A stretch of 15,989 nt of DNA from an uncultured Prevotellaceae bacterium (GTDB lineage Bacteria > Bacteroidota > Bacteroidia > Bacteroidales > Bacteroidaceae), in NCBI GenBank assembly GCA_937891085.1, contig CALAEY010000048.1, forward strand, positions 1 through 15,989. The letters are read 5' to 3'. The first letter of the stretch is position 1. Every line of letters starts with the position of its first letter. The notes beneath the pieces were generated by a model, which was not told the origin of the DNA, ran no database searches, and saw only the letters and a list, made by a program, of their open reading frames with translations. The translations under genes were made by a program, and so were the position numbers. Below, piece after piece: positions 7,004 through 15,199 of the stretch.

Positions 7004-8851
7004 ATGAAGGAGGTGCGTCCCATAGAACTGCTTGCGCCTGCCCGAAACTTGGCATGCGGCATAGAGGCTGTGAACCACGGGGCAGACGCGGTGTATATAG
7101 GTGCGCCTAAGTTCGGTGCCCGTGCCCAAGCCACCAATTCTGTGGAGGACATCGCCCAACTGGTGGCGTATGCCCACCTCTACAATGTGCGCATCTATGC
7201 GACGCTGAACACCATCTTGAAAGATGAGGAACTGCAGGAGACAGAGGCTCTGATCTGGCAGCTCTATCGCATCGGGGTAGATGCCCTCATCGTGCAAGAC
7301 ATGGGCATCACCATGCTCAACCTCCCCCCTATCCCCCTGCATGCCAGTACGCAGATGGACAATCGTAGCATTGAGAAGGTGCGCTTCCTCAGTGAAGCGG
7401 GCTTCCGCCAAGTGGTGCTGGCACGAGAGCTGACGCTGGAGGAGATCCGTGAGATCCATGAGGCTTGTCCGCAGACGGCATTGGAGGTCTTCGTGCATGG
7501 AGCGCTTTGCGTGAGCTTCAGCGGACAGTGCTATGCCAGTCAGGCGTGCTTCGGACGCAGTGCCAATCGTGGAGAGTGTGCCCAGTTCTGTCGCCTGCCC
7601 TTCCATCTGGAGGATGCCACAGGCAAGCATCTGGTGGAGGAGAAGCACCTGCTTTCCCTCAAGGACATGAACCAACTGGACCTGCTGGAGCAACTGCTTG
7701 ATGCGGGGACTACCTCCCTGAAGATAGAGGGGCGACTGAAGGAGGCCGGCTATGTGAAGAATGTCACAGCGGCCTATCGGAAGCAGTTGGACAGCATCTT
7801 CAAGCGCAGGCCTGAATACATGCGGAGTTCGTCGGGTACCTCTCACCTCACCTTCGAGCCCCAACTGGAGAAGAGTTTCAATCGTGGTTTCACGCACTAC
7901 TTCCTGCATGGGCGCACGCACGACATCTCCAACCCCAACACACCCAAGTCTATGGGAGAGCCTATGGGCAGGGTGAAGGAGCGTCACAGTGCCTTCCTGA
8001 CGGTGGCAGGTCTGAAGCCTTTCCACAATGGCGATGGGGTGTGCTACCTTGACGAGCATGGGAAGCTGCAGGGTTTCCGAGTCAATAAGGTGGATGGCAA
8101 CCGTCTCTTCCCCCAAGGGGAGGTGCCCAAGCTCTTGCCTCGCACCCAGCTTTTCCGCAACCAAGACCAGGAGTTCGACAAGCTCTTGGCACGCCCCTCT
8201 GCAGAGCGCAAGTTGCATCTGGCTTGGAAACTAGCTGAGACGCCTTTCGGATTCGCCCTCACAGCGACAGATGAAGATGAGCATAGCACCTCGCTGACGC
8301 TCCAGAGTCCCAAGGAACTGGCACGTACGCCTCAGGAGGACAACCTGCGCAAACAACTCTGCAAGCTGGGGAATACACCGTTTGAAACAAAGGCAGAAGA
8401 TATAGAGTTGGCACTCACAGCCAACTGGTTCATCCCTGCCTCCACGCTCACGGAGCTGCGCAGACAGGTGATAGAAGAACTGATCAAGGTACAACGTATC
8501 AACTACCGCCAGGAAGTGGCTGCGTGGAAGCCTACCACCCATGCCTTCCCTGTGCAGGAGCTGACCTACCTTGGCAATGTGATGAACGCCAAAGCCGCTG
8601 CATTCTATCAGGCACATGGTGTGGAAACGGTTGCCCCTGCCTTCGAGCGTGAACCCGTAGAGGGGGCCACCGTGATGTTCTGTCGCCACTGCATCCGCTT
8701 CAGCATGGGGTGGTGCCCTAAGCATCAAGAGCGCAACACCTCCCTGAAGGAACCTCTCTATTTGCGAAGCATGGACGGACGACGCTTCCGCCTCACGTTC
8801 GACTGTAAGCACTGCCAGATGAAAGTGTCTTTAGAGAAGGAGGAGCGATGA
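7004..8851 (+). CDS. rlhA: U32 family protein, RlhA-type 23S rRNA C2501 hydroxylase
   Basis: A 615-residue protein that follows E. coli RlhA (YdcP, 653 residues) along its whole length; RlhA hydroxylates C2501 of 23S rRNA using prephenate-derived chemistry and iron. The U32 core holds ELLAPARN near the N-terminus, HGADAVYIGAPKFGAR (25-40), LHASTQMDN (112-120) and the signature EVFVHGALCVSFSGQCYASQ (161-180). Cys169, Cys176, Cys192 and Cys196 match the four cysteines proposed to bind an iron-sulfur cluster; Cys182 is extra. A middle DUF3656-like part and the C-terminal CRHCIRFSMGWCPKH and FDCKHCQM segments also match RlhA rather than the shorter TrhP. Despite the family name, peptidase activity is not expected. 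It overlaps the next gene by 4 nt. Confidence 0.88.
   Translation: MKEVRPIELLAPARNLACGIEAVNHGADAVYIGAPKFGARAQATNSVEDIAQLVAYAHLYNVRIYATLNTILKDEELQETEALIWQLYRIGVDALIVQDMGITMLNLPPIPLHASTQMDNRSIEKVRFLSEAGFRQVVLARELTLEEIREIHEACPQTALEVFVHGALCVSFSGQCYASQACFGRSANRGECAQFCRLPFHLEDATGKHLVEEKHLLSLKDMNQLDLLEQLLDAGTTSLKIEGRLKEAGYVKNVTAAYRKQLDSIFKRRPEYMRSSSGTSHLTFEPQLEKSFNRGFTHYFLHGRTHDISNPNTPKSMGEPMGRVKERHSAFLTVAGLKPFHNGDGVCYLDEHGKLQGFRVNKVDGNRLFPQGEVPKLLPRTQLFRNQDQEFDKLLARPSAERKLHLAWKLAETPFGFALTATDEDEHSTSLTLQSPKELARTPQEDNLRKQLCKLGNTPFETKAEDIELALTANWFIPASTLTELRRQVIEELIKVQRINYRQEVAAWKPTTHAFPVQELTYLGNVMNAKAAAFYQAHGVETVAPAFEREPVEGATVMFCRHCIRFSMGWCPKHQERNTSLKEPLYLRSMDGRRFRLTFDCKHCQMKVSLEKEER
8838..8843 (+). 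promoter_or_regulatory. Strong Shine-Dalgarno before the zinc-ribbon lipoprotein
   Basis: AGGAGG lies 4 nt before the ATG at 8848, inside the last codons of rlhA. Such a strong site is uncommon in Bacteroidetes and not seen before the other genes here. Together with the ATGA start-stop overlap it supports this start and efficient reinitiation. Confidence 0.6.
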
Positions 8852-9807
8852 AGAAAGCCTACTTACTGCTCGTCACCCTCCTGCTCATCCTCGTTTCCTG
8901 CGAATATCCCAAGCCCGCCTTCACGGAGGAAATGAGCGAGACGGCGCAAGACTCCCTGCGCTACCTGAACGACTATCACTTCACGCTGGATACCAACTTC
9001 GAGGTAATCACAGACTCCATCAACCTGGCTTGCCTGCCCCTGCAGGACTGCCAGAACATGGTGTACGAGGGTGATCTGGTGGTGGTGGCTGAGTTTGCCA
9101 TCGACTCCCTGATGCCCAGAGACAGCATCTTGGTGAAACTGGCCCACTCCCAAGAGGTGCAGGGCTGGGTATATCTGAAGGACATCCGTCCCAACTTCCT
9201 GCCAGTGAACGACATATCCAATGCCATCCATGTGTTTGCAGACACGCACCTGAGCTACTTCCTCATCACCTTGGCGCTGTTTATCATAGCCATTATCGTG
9301 CAGGCGTTCCGCAGGCAGCAACTGAAGCTGATCTACTTCAACGACATCGGGAGTACCTACCCACTCTTCCTCTGTCTGCTCATGGCGTTCAGCGCCACGC
9401 TCTACGAGAGCATCCGCCATTTCTATCCAGAGACGTGGGAGCATTTCTACTACAACCCCACCCTCTCTCCGTTTGAGGTTCCGTTTATCCTCGCCGTGCT
9501 GCTGGTTTGTTTCTGGCTGTTCTGGGTGGTACTGATCGCTGCGCTGAGTGAGGCCTTCCGCCTGCTGAATGTCGATGCAGCCGTGTTCTATATCCTCGGA
9601 CTGGCCTCTGCCTTGGTGCTCTGCTACCTCATCTTCATCTATGGCATGCGCTACTACGTGGGCTACGTATTCTTGGCAGGCTTCATCTTCCTCTTCTTCA
9701 GGCGCACCTACCAACTCATGAAGTCCACCACCTATAGATGTGGCAAATGCGGACACCCCCTTCGTGAAAAAGGCAGATGCCCGCATTGCGGTGCTATTAA
9801 TAACTAA
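8848..9807 (+). CDS. Multi-pass membrane lipoprotein with C-terminal zinc ribbon
   Basis: A 319-residue protein of unknown function. Residues 1-17 with lipobox LVSC (Cys18) form a lipoprotein signal. A periplasmic part follows, in which 60-115 (EGDLVVVAEF to GWVYLKDI) resembles a bacterial SH3 fold. Then come five membrane helices (about 134-154, 170-188, 210-232, 244-266, 270-285), flanked on the inside by RR motifs at 155-156 and 285-286. The tail carries a zinc ribbon, Cys298-x2-Cys301 and Cys311-x2-Cys314. With the N-terminus outside and five helices, the ribbon should be cytoplasmic. The protein thus could link an envelope-side SH3-like domain to a cytoplasmic ribbon. It is the third gene of the metA operon; I cannot name a family. 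Confidence 0.72.
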   Translation: MKKAYLLLVTLLLILVSCEYPKPAFTEEMSETAQDSLRYLNDYHFTLDTNFEVITDSINLACLPLQDCQNMVYEGDLVVVAEFAIDSLMPRDSILVKLAHSQEVQGWVYLKDIRPNFLPVNDISNAIHVFADTHLSYFLITLALFIIAIIVQAFRRQQLKLIYFNDIGSTYPLFLCLLMAFSATLYESIRHFYPETWEHFYYNPTLSPFEVPFILAVLLVCFWLFWVVLIAALSEAFRLLNVDAAVFYILGLASALVLCYLIFIYGMRYYVGYVFLAGFIFLFFRRTYQLMKSTTYRCGKCGHPLREKGRCPHCGAINN

Positions 9808-9846
9808 ACTGTAATAATAAAAGTTGTATTTGTATCTGCGGTATAT

Positions 9847-12258
9847 TTAGAATCTGCAACGCAGGTTGACTCCCACTTGCAGCGGATTGATCTGCTGACG
9901 GAACCCAATGCCACGGCTCTCGAAGTAGAAAGCAGTGTAGTCGCTGTCCAGTGCATTGTGAATCCACACATCCAGATTGATATCTCCCTTGCGGAAGCCT
10001 ACCTGACCGTTCAGCGTGCCATAGAACTTCTGTGAAGCGTTGTTGTCCAGCGTCCAGTAGATACGGCCCTGACCAGTATAGTTGGCATTCAGCGTGATGT
10101 CATCGAGGAAGGAGCCTTCACGCAGGGCAATCACATACTGGCCTCCGAGGGTGAACGTATGCTTTGGCACGAAGGGCACGTAGTACTTCTGATAATCCAT
10201 AGAAGAGGACAACATGGATCTACCTTCAAACTTGGCATAGGTATAGCCATAGTTGGCATTCACGCTGAAGGCGTCTGTCAGCTGTGCCTTGACGCTGGCC
10301 TCTGCACCATAGCTGGTGCTCTCGTCCTTATTCACTACGAAGCGGCCTAAGCCAGAAGGAGCAAACTGTGAGATCTGCTGGTTCTTAGTCTTCACATAGA
10401 ACACAGCAAAGTCGGCCTGCAGGGTCTGCTTGGCATTGGTGAGGTGCGTACCTACCTCGTAGTTCCAAGAGGTCTCTGGCTTGTACTCGATAGATTCCGC
10501 TACATTATACTCCACAGCATGCGGGGTGAAAGCACCGCCTCCCATCTGCTCCATACGTCCGCCACTCTTCTCATTGATGGCACTGGTCATGTCGCTCGAC
10601 ATCTTGCTCTGGATAAGGTCGGAGAACATCTGGATGTTGTAGCCACCAGCGCGATAGCCCTTAGAGACAGAGGCATAGACATTGTTGCGGGCATTGAAGT
10701 CGTACTTCAGGGCGAACTTCGGAAGAAGCTGCCACGTGTCCTTGTGCAGCTTACCCACGAATCCGGGGTCTATCTGGATGCCCTTCAAGGCTGCCAGCAT
10801 GCCCTGCATGGCAGGGATGCGCTCAAAGTCGGGCATCAGGAAGTCGAACGTGAGGTTGGTGGCAGAATTATAGTCTATCCACGTCTTCTCATATTCCAAG
10901 CGTGCCCCGATGGTGAACGACAGCTTCCCCGTGATGTCGAAGGTACTCTGATGATAGAGGGCCGTGTTCAGGGTTGGCGTATCAAACAGACCAGCTATCA
11001 CGAAGTTGTTGTCCGTCACATCGAGGGCCATCGTTGGCATGCGCGGGTTCTGGTCCTTCAGGCGCTCAAACACGCTGTTCACATGGTCTTCGATGATCGT
11101 CTTCACGCCATCGCCCCAGAAGGTCACAGGAGCATCGGTCTTCAGCCACTCATAGAAGCCGCTGATGCCCGTGGTCCAGTGCCAAGGCAAGGTGGTGTTA
11201 GGATCCGACTTGAAGACGAACTCCTGCGAGAGCGACTTTCCGTTCTGCTTCTGGCGCAGGGTGAAGATGTCCTCTGCGGTATAGTCCTGATCCATGTTCA
11301 TGTCGTCTTTCAGGAACTGGAAGCCTGTGATGCTGCTGAAGATGAAGCTGTTGGCTTGGTGCTCCAAGTTTAGGCCCGCATTCAGCAGGTTGCGCTTGTA
11401 GCTGCCCTCACGATTGTAGGCTATGATCCCCTTCTTCTCCCCTTGATTGTAGATATCAGTAGCCAGCCCCACTTCCTCGTAAGGATAAGCCCCCTGATCC
11501 AGATGCTCATAGCTCAGCGTAAAATCCAGCTTGGTATTGTCGCCTGGCAGGTAGATGGCACGCACACGCGCCCCGAACTCATCGCCATCGTCCACCTTCT
11601 TATTATTAAAGGTGTTCTTGAAGAAGCCCCCCTGATGGTCGTAGAAGAATCCGCCAGAGAAAGCGAACTTCTCGCTGATGCGGTGGTAGTGCGTGATGCT
11701 GGCCTTATAGTCGCCATAGGTCGCTGCTCCCAGCTGCAGGTCCGTACCCTGATAGTTGAAGGGCGACTTGGTATAGAGGCGTATCAGTCCGCCCATCGTA
11801 TTGCGTCCATACAGCGTGCCCTGAGGGCCGCGCAGCACGTCCACACGCTCTATGTCAGAGAAGTTAAAGTCGAACGCATTCTTATTGATATAAGGTATAT
11901 TGTCCACGTAGAGTCCCACAGCAGGCGTATTGATGCGTGAGCCGATACCACGGATATAGGTAGCAGTGGTCAGCTTCGAGCCGTAGGTAGGCATGTAGAG
12001 GTTGGGCACCATCGCAGAGACACCCTTGATGGAGTTCACGCCCTTGGTGCGCATCTCCAGCTGTGAGAAAGAGGTAGAAGAGAGTGTCTGCTGGCGCAGA
12101 TACTGATTCTCTTTCGGGGTAGAGATCACCACCACCTCCTCGATGTCTCTCACTATCACACTGTCTATAGGCGTCTTCACGTCATCGGCTTGCACGGGGA
12201 GTGTGCCCAGACAGGTGAGCCCTATCAACATGGGGGAAAAAATTCTTTTCATCATCAT
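9847..12258 (-). CDS. TonB-dependent outer-membrane receptor (FecA-like, not SusC)
   Basis: An 803-residue outer-membrane receptor that imports a ligand with energy from TonB/ExbBD. The signal peptide ends at VQA (22-24). A TonB box EEVVVIS (40-46) leads into the plug, which has TYIRGIGSRINTPAVGLYVD and the signature VDVLRGPQGTLYGRNTMGG. The rest is a barrel of alternating strands ending in NLRCRF with terminal Phe. It lacks the carboxypeptidase-like N-terminal domain and the roughly 1000-residue length of SusC proteins, and no SusD gene is near, so it resembles siderophore/vitamin-type receptors. The ligand is unknown. Three Met codons open the frame (12258, 12255, 12252). It is divergent from the secreted TIM-barrel gene, and 39 nt separate its end from the convergent lipoprotein gene. 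Confidence 0.9.
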   Translation of the reverse strand: MMMKRIFSPMLIGLTCLGTLPVQADDVKTPIDSVIVRDIEEVVVISTPKENQYLRQQTLSSTSFSQLEMRTKGVNSIKGVSAMVPNLYMPTYGSKLTTATYIRGIGSRINTPAVGLYVDNIPYINKNAFDFNFSDIERVDVLRGPQGTLYGRNTMGGLIRLYTKSPFNYQGTDLQLGAATYGDYKASITHYHRISEKFAFSGGFFYDHQGGFFKNTFNNKKVDDGDEFGARVRAIYLPGDNTKLDFTLSYEHLDQGAYPYEEVGLATDIYNQGEKKGIIAYNREGSYKRNLLNAGLNLEHQANSFIFSSITGFQFLKDDMNMDQDYTAEDIFTLRQKQNGKSLSQEFVFKSDPNTTLPWHWTTGISGFYEWLKTDAPVTFWGDGVKTIIEDHVNSVFERLKDQNPRMPTMALDVTDNNFVIAGLFDTPTLNTALYHQSTFDITGKLSFTIGARLEYEKTWIDYNSATNLTFDFLMPDFERIPAMQGMLAALKGIQIDPGFVGKLHKDTWQLLPKFALKYDFNARNNVYASVSKGYRAGGYNIQMFSDLIQSKMSSDMTSAINEKSGGRMEQMGGGAFTPHAVEYNVAESIEYKPETSWNYEVGTHLTNAKQTLQADFAVFYVKTKNQQISQFAPSGLGRFVVNKDESTSYGAEASVKAQLTDAFSVNANYGYTYAKFEGRSMLSSSMDYQKYYVPFVPKHTFTLGGQYVIALREGSFLDDITLNANYTGQGRIYWTLDNNASQKFYGTLNGQVGFRKGDINLDVWIHNALDSDYTAFYFESRGIGFRQQINPLQVGVNLRCRF

Positions 12259-12287
12259 AGTTTATTCATCCATTTTATTCGCTGGTG

Positions 12288-12319
12288 CAAAGATAGAGCA
12301 CCCCATCCAGATATGCAAT
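12288..12319 (-). promoter_or_regulatory. Promoter of the TonB-dependent receptor
   Basis: On the minus strand TATCTTTG (12295-12288) is a -7 box; ATTG (12319-12316), one mismatch from TTTG, stands 20 nt upstream as -33 box. The leader would be about 25 nt. The -33 box touches the palindrome at 12318-12335. Confidence 0.65.
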
Positions 12320-12335
12320 CCTCATTTGTGAGGAT
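12318..12335. promoter_or_regulatory. Perfect palindrome between divergent promoters, possible operator
   Basis: ATCCTCA (12318-12324), spacer TTTG, TGAGGAT (12329-12335): a perfect 7-bp inverted repeat. It overlaps the edge of the receptor -33 box and lies 14 nt before the -33 box of the divergent gene, so a dimeric regulator bound there could control both. No T tract follows on either strand, which speaks against a terminator. No regulator gene is visible nearby. Confidence 0.5.
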
Positions 12336-12349
12336 ATTTCGCTTTTTTG

Positions 12350-12380
12350 TTTGTTTCTTCCATTTTAATTCCTACTTTTG
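12350..12380 (+). promoter_or_regulatory. Promoter of the secreted TIM-barrel gene
   Basis: TTTG (12350-12353) followed after exactly 19 nt by TACTTTTG (12373-12380) matches the full Bacteroidetes promoter consensus. The transcript would start near 12385, leaving a leader of about 35 nt before the ATG at 12421. Confidence 0.72.
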
Positions 12381-12420
12381 TTGTACAGAAACCTAATAAG
12401 TCTAATATCAAATCAAACGC

Positions 12421-14307
12421 ATGCTTATGAATAGATTTGCATTACTCCGATTACTGCTCTGCCTGGTACTGGGCACCGTGGTTTTCACTTCTGCACATGC
12501 CACCCACCGTAACTTTAAAGTTTCGGTCTATGTGAGAGCCTATGAGGTAGATAAGATGAAAGATGCCCAGTGGCTGGACTCTACGTGGAACATCATTTCC
12601 CGCCAGCTGGATGTGGACAAAATCTATCTGGAGACGCATCGCGACCTGCTCATCGTAGATGACACTACGCTGGAGAAAGCCAAGAAGTTCTTCCAGAGCA
12701 AGGGCATCGAGGTGGCTGGTGGTATCACCTATACCATCAATGAGTCTAATGATTTCGAGACGTTCTGCTACTCAGACCCAGAGCATCGCAAACTGGTGCA
12801 GCAGATTGCAGAACATACGGCCAAGCATTTCGATGAGTTCCTGCTGGACGACTTCTTCTTCACCAGCTGCAAGTCGGAAGCTGAGATCAAGGCCAAGGGC
12901 AACAAGACCTGGACGCAGTACCGCCTGGAACTCATGAACGAGGCTGGACGCAATCTGGTGGTTGGTCCTGCCAAGCGTGTGAACCCTAAGGTGAAGGTTA
13001 TCATCAAGTACCCCAACTGGTACGACCATTTCCAAGGCTTAGGCTTCAACCTCGAATACGGCCCTCAGATCTTCGATGGGGTGTGGACAGGCACGGAGAC
13101 GCGTGACCCTGCCAGCGCTCAGCACTTGCAGAACTACCTTAGCTACAACGTGATGCGCTACTTCGAGAACTTGGCTCCTGGTCGCAATGGTGGTGGCTGG
13201 GTAGACGCTGGTGGCATCAACATGAGCATGGACCGCTACGCAGAACAGTTGCACCTCACTGCCATCGCACAGGCCCGTGACGTGATGCTCTTCGCCTACA
13301 ACCAGCTGATTGGTGTGGGTCTGAACGACAGCTTCCGTGGTCCTTGGCAGGGCACAGGCACCTCTTGGGACTATGATGAGATGCGTGCACCATTCAAGAA
13401 TGGCAATGAGACCGTCACCCCTACCACGATGGCCCGTATCGCTGACGTGGTGCTGCGAAAGGCAGACAACCTGCTGGGACATCTGGGCAAGCCTATCGGC
13501 ATCAAGTCCTACAAGCCTTTCCACGTGCTGGGAGAAGACTTCCTCCAGAACTATTTGGGTATGATCGGCCTGCCTATGGACATCTATCCTACCTTTGCAG
13601 AAGACCAGAAGATCTTGCTGCTCACTCAGCAAGCTGCTGGCGATCCTAACCTCATGGACAAGATCAGGAAGCAGCTGGACAGCGGACGCGATGTCATCAT
13701 CACCTCCGGACTGCTGAAGGCCATCCCTGAGAAGATCGCAGAGGTATGCGAACTGCGCTGCTCTGACCTCAAGGCTATGGTCTACGACTTCGGACGCTAT
13801 GGCCAGAGCAAGCGTGAGTTCATCATCCCACAGGTGCTCTACCAGACCAATGACAGCTGGGAAGTCATCAGCGCAGGCCGTCCGCTCACAGGCGGTGTGT
13901 CTGGTTGGCCTATCCTGCACAAGGCCCTCTACAACGGTGCCTACCTCTATGTGCTGACTATTCCTGACGACATGGGCAACCTGTACGACTATCCAGATGC
14001 TGCCCTGAACGAGATCCGTCGCACCATGAGCCAAGACCTCGACTTCTACCTCGAAGGTCCGTCTAAGGTGAGCCTCTTCATGTATGACAATCGCACGCTG
14101 ATCGTAGAGAACTTCAACGATGAGCCTGTGAACATCAAGTTGGTGGCCAACGATGCCAGCATCACGAAGCTCACCAATCTGGAAGAAAGCGGCACCATCA
14201 ATGCAGCTGTAGAGACCTCGCCTGTAGGCCGTAGGGGAACGCCAAGCCAAGTGAACAAGTTCTCCACGACCATCAAGCCCCACTCCTACATTGCATTCAA
14301 ATATTAA
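12421..14307 (+). CDS. Secreted TIM-barrel, glycoside hydrolase-like protein of unknown family
   Basis: A 628-residue exported protein. The signal peptide ends at SAHA (24-27). Residues 30-330 read like a TIM-barrel glycosidase: strand-like KVSVYVRAYE and VDKIYLETHRD, an acidic motif HFDEFLLDDFFFTSCKS (136-152), KVKVIIKYPNWYDH (190-203) and GVWTGTETRDP (220-230). Asp143/Asp144 and Glu226 are candidate catalytic or binding residues. Residues 385-500 resemble a glutamine-amidotransferase-like fold (QKILLLTQQA, GRDVIITSGLL), as in trimerisation domains of GH42-type enzymes, and the end is beta-rich. The arrangement suggests a carbohydrate-active enzyme, but I cannot assign a family, and the function is inference. 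ATG at 12427 is an alternative start. It is divergent from the TonB receptor with a shared control region. Confidence 0.7.
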   Translation: MLMNRFALLRLLLCLVLGTVVFTSAHATHRNFKVSVYVRAYEVDKMKDAQWLDSTWNIISRQLDVDKIYLETHRDLLIVDDTTLEKAKKFFQSKGIEVAGGITYTINESNDFETFCYSDPEHRKLVQQIAEHTAKHFDEFLLDDFFFTSCKSEAEIKAKGNKTWTQYRLELMNEAGRNLVVGPAKRVNPKVKVIIKYPNWYDHFQGLGFNLEYGPQIFDGVWTGTETRDPASAQHLQNYLSYNVMRYFENLAPGRNGGGWVDAGGINMSMDRYAEQLHLTAIAQARDVMLFAYNQLIGVGLNDSFRGPWQGTGTSWDYDEMRAPFKNGNETVTPTTMARIADVVLRKADNLLGHLGKPIGIKSYKPFHVLGEDFLQNYLGMIGLPMDIYPTFAEDQKILLLTQQAAGDPNLMDKIRKQLDSGRDVIITSGLLKAIPEKIAEVCELRCSDLKAMVYDFGRYGQSKREFIIPQVLYQTNDSWEVISAGRPLTGGVSGWPILHKALYNGAYLYVLTIPDDMGNLYDYPDAALNEIRRTMSQDLDFYLEGPSKVSLFMYDNRTLIVENFNDEPVNIKLVANDASITKLTNLEESGTINAAVETSPVGRRGTPSQVNKFSTTIKPHSYIAFKY

Positions 14308-14385
14308 CATTTCAGGCTTCAGAAGTTAAATACTCTTATCGCGTTTAAACGTTCTGTTTCTCCCTCAGTCTAAATGAATAGAAGC

Positions 14386-14414
14386 GAGGGGGAAACCTTT
14401 TCAACCACCCCCTC
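14386..14414 (+). other. GC-rich hairpin in the 152-nt gap before the Spy-like gene
   Basis: GAGGGGG (14386-14392) can pair with CCCCCTC (14408-14414) across a 15-nt loop. No T tract follows, so it is not a standard terminator. CCCTC at 14362-14366 could pair instead with GAGGG at 14386-14390, giving two exclusive folds. No TAnnTTTG box occurs in 14308-14459, so the next gene is probably read through from upstream and this may be a processing or stability element. Confidence 0.35.
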
Positions 14415-14459
14415 TCAGAAGATTGACTAACGACATCAACTAAAAGAAAGGGTAAGGTT

Positions 14460-15059
14460 ATGAAAAAGATTGTTTTTATGATGACATTGTTTGTGGCAAT
14501 GGTGAGCCTGACTTCACTGCAGGCTGCAGAAAAAGAAAATACTCGTGCGACTCGCAGCGATGTAGCAGTGGAGCAGGTCACCAGCCGCATGGCACGCCAG
14601 TTGGCGCTCTCCGAACCGCAACGCATGGAAGTAATGGAGCTGAATATGAGGTATCACTACCTGTTTGAGGGCAAGGCCCCGATAGAGCTGAGTGACCGTG
14701 AGTACCGCAAAGCGTGGGACAAGTACGAGAACAAGCTGCGCCACATCCTGAGTGCCTCTCAGTTCACGCTCTACCTCTCCAGCCGCGGAGCCCTCTACGC
14801 AGACAGTCCACGCCCCAATGTGCATGTCACCGTGCCACGTCCACAGCCTGCGCCTCGCGTCACCGTGCCTCAGGGCAGAAACCGCCAGCCTATGGCAGGA
14901 AATGGACGCACGCAGGGCAATCGCCCACAAGTAGGGAACGGACGTTCTGGAAACGACAGGCCAAACATTGGCGACAGACGTTCTCGGAGCAATCCGCAGC
15001 AAAAGGGTGAAACTCCTGAAGTCAAGAAGGAGACCACCCCTGAACAGGAACCGATTTAA
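14460..15059 (+). CDS. Small Spy/CpxP-like envelope protein with disordered tail
   Basis: A 199-residue exported protein. The signal peptide is MKKIVFMMTLFVAMVSLTS followed by LQA, with cleavage after Ala22. Residues 35-110 are helical and rich in Met, Arg and Glu (VTSRMARQLALSEPQRMEVMELN), like the LTxxQ-type repeat of Spy/CpxP periplasmic proteins. From about 118 on the tail is Pro-, Gly-, Arg- and Asn-rich and low in complexity (NGRTQGNRPQVGNGRSGNDR), and surely disordered. Spy-type proteins act as ATP-independent periplasmic chaperones; a similar job here is only inference. No promoter is seen upstream, and a strong terminator follows at once, so it likely ends the transcript begun at 12385. 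Confidence 0.68.
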   Translation: MKKIVFMMTLFVAMVSLTSLQAAEKENTRATRSDVAVEQVTSRMARQLALSEPQRMEVMELNMRYHYLFEGKAPIELSDREYRKAWDKYENKLRHILSASQFTLYLSSRGALYADSPRPNVHVTVPRPQPAPRVTVPQGRNRQPMAGNGRTQGNRPQVGNGRSGNDRPNIGDRRSRSNPQQKGETPEVKKETTPEQEPI

Positions 15060-15064
15060 ACAGC

Positions 15065-15095
15065 AAAAGCCCCAAGTCTTGGGGCTTTTCTGTTG
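15065..15095 (+). terminator. Intrinsic terminator after the Spy-like gene
   Basis: Perfect 11-bp stem AAAAGCCCCAA (15065-15075) and TTGGGGCTTTT (15079-15089) with a 3-nt loop GTC, then CTGTTGTTT. It lies 5 nt after the stop codon and separates the chromosomal operon from the AT-rich module that follows. Confidence 0.88.
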
Positions 15096-15137
15096 TTTAC
15101 TCCTACGTGCTTCGCAGCGCAGAGGAGATTTTAATTG

Positions 15138-15199
15138 TTGCATCTTTGCATTTTTGCATTTTTTAATTTACGGCTCCGCCGTATGCATTCTTGCATCTT
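15138..15199. repeat. Low-complexity TTGCAT repeats with a small palindrome
   Basis: The gap 15098-15197 carries no gene. TTGCATCTT occurs at 15138-15146 and again at 15191-15199, with two further TTGCATTTTT-like units between (15147-15163). In the middle sits the perfect palindrome TACGGC-TCC-GCCGTA (15169-15183). Since it lies at the 3' end of the minus-strand module, the palindrome could act in termination there, though its T-rich flank is imperfect. Confidence 0.45.

Noticed and set aside
6974..8218. Long minus-strand open frame opposite rlhA (414 codons)
   Set aside because: It is a shadow of rlhA, whose plus-strand frame matches RlhA throughout; the minus product has low-complexity Leu/His/Gln-rich sequence and no family look.
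9847..12258. SusC/SusD polysaccharide utilisation locus
   Set aside because: The receptor lacks the SusC N-terminal domain and length, and no SusD-like lipoprotein is in the window.
13039..14310. Long minus-strand open frame opposite the TIM-barrel gene, and similar ones at 8863-9786 and 10444-11373
   Set aside because: All lie wholly opposite genes with signal peptides and recognisable domains, and have biased composition typical of antisense shadows.
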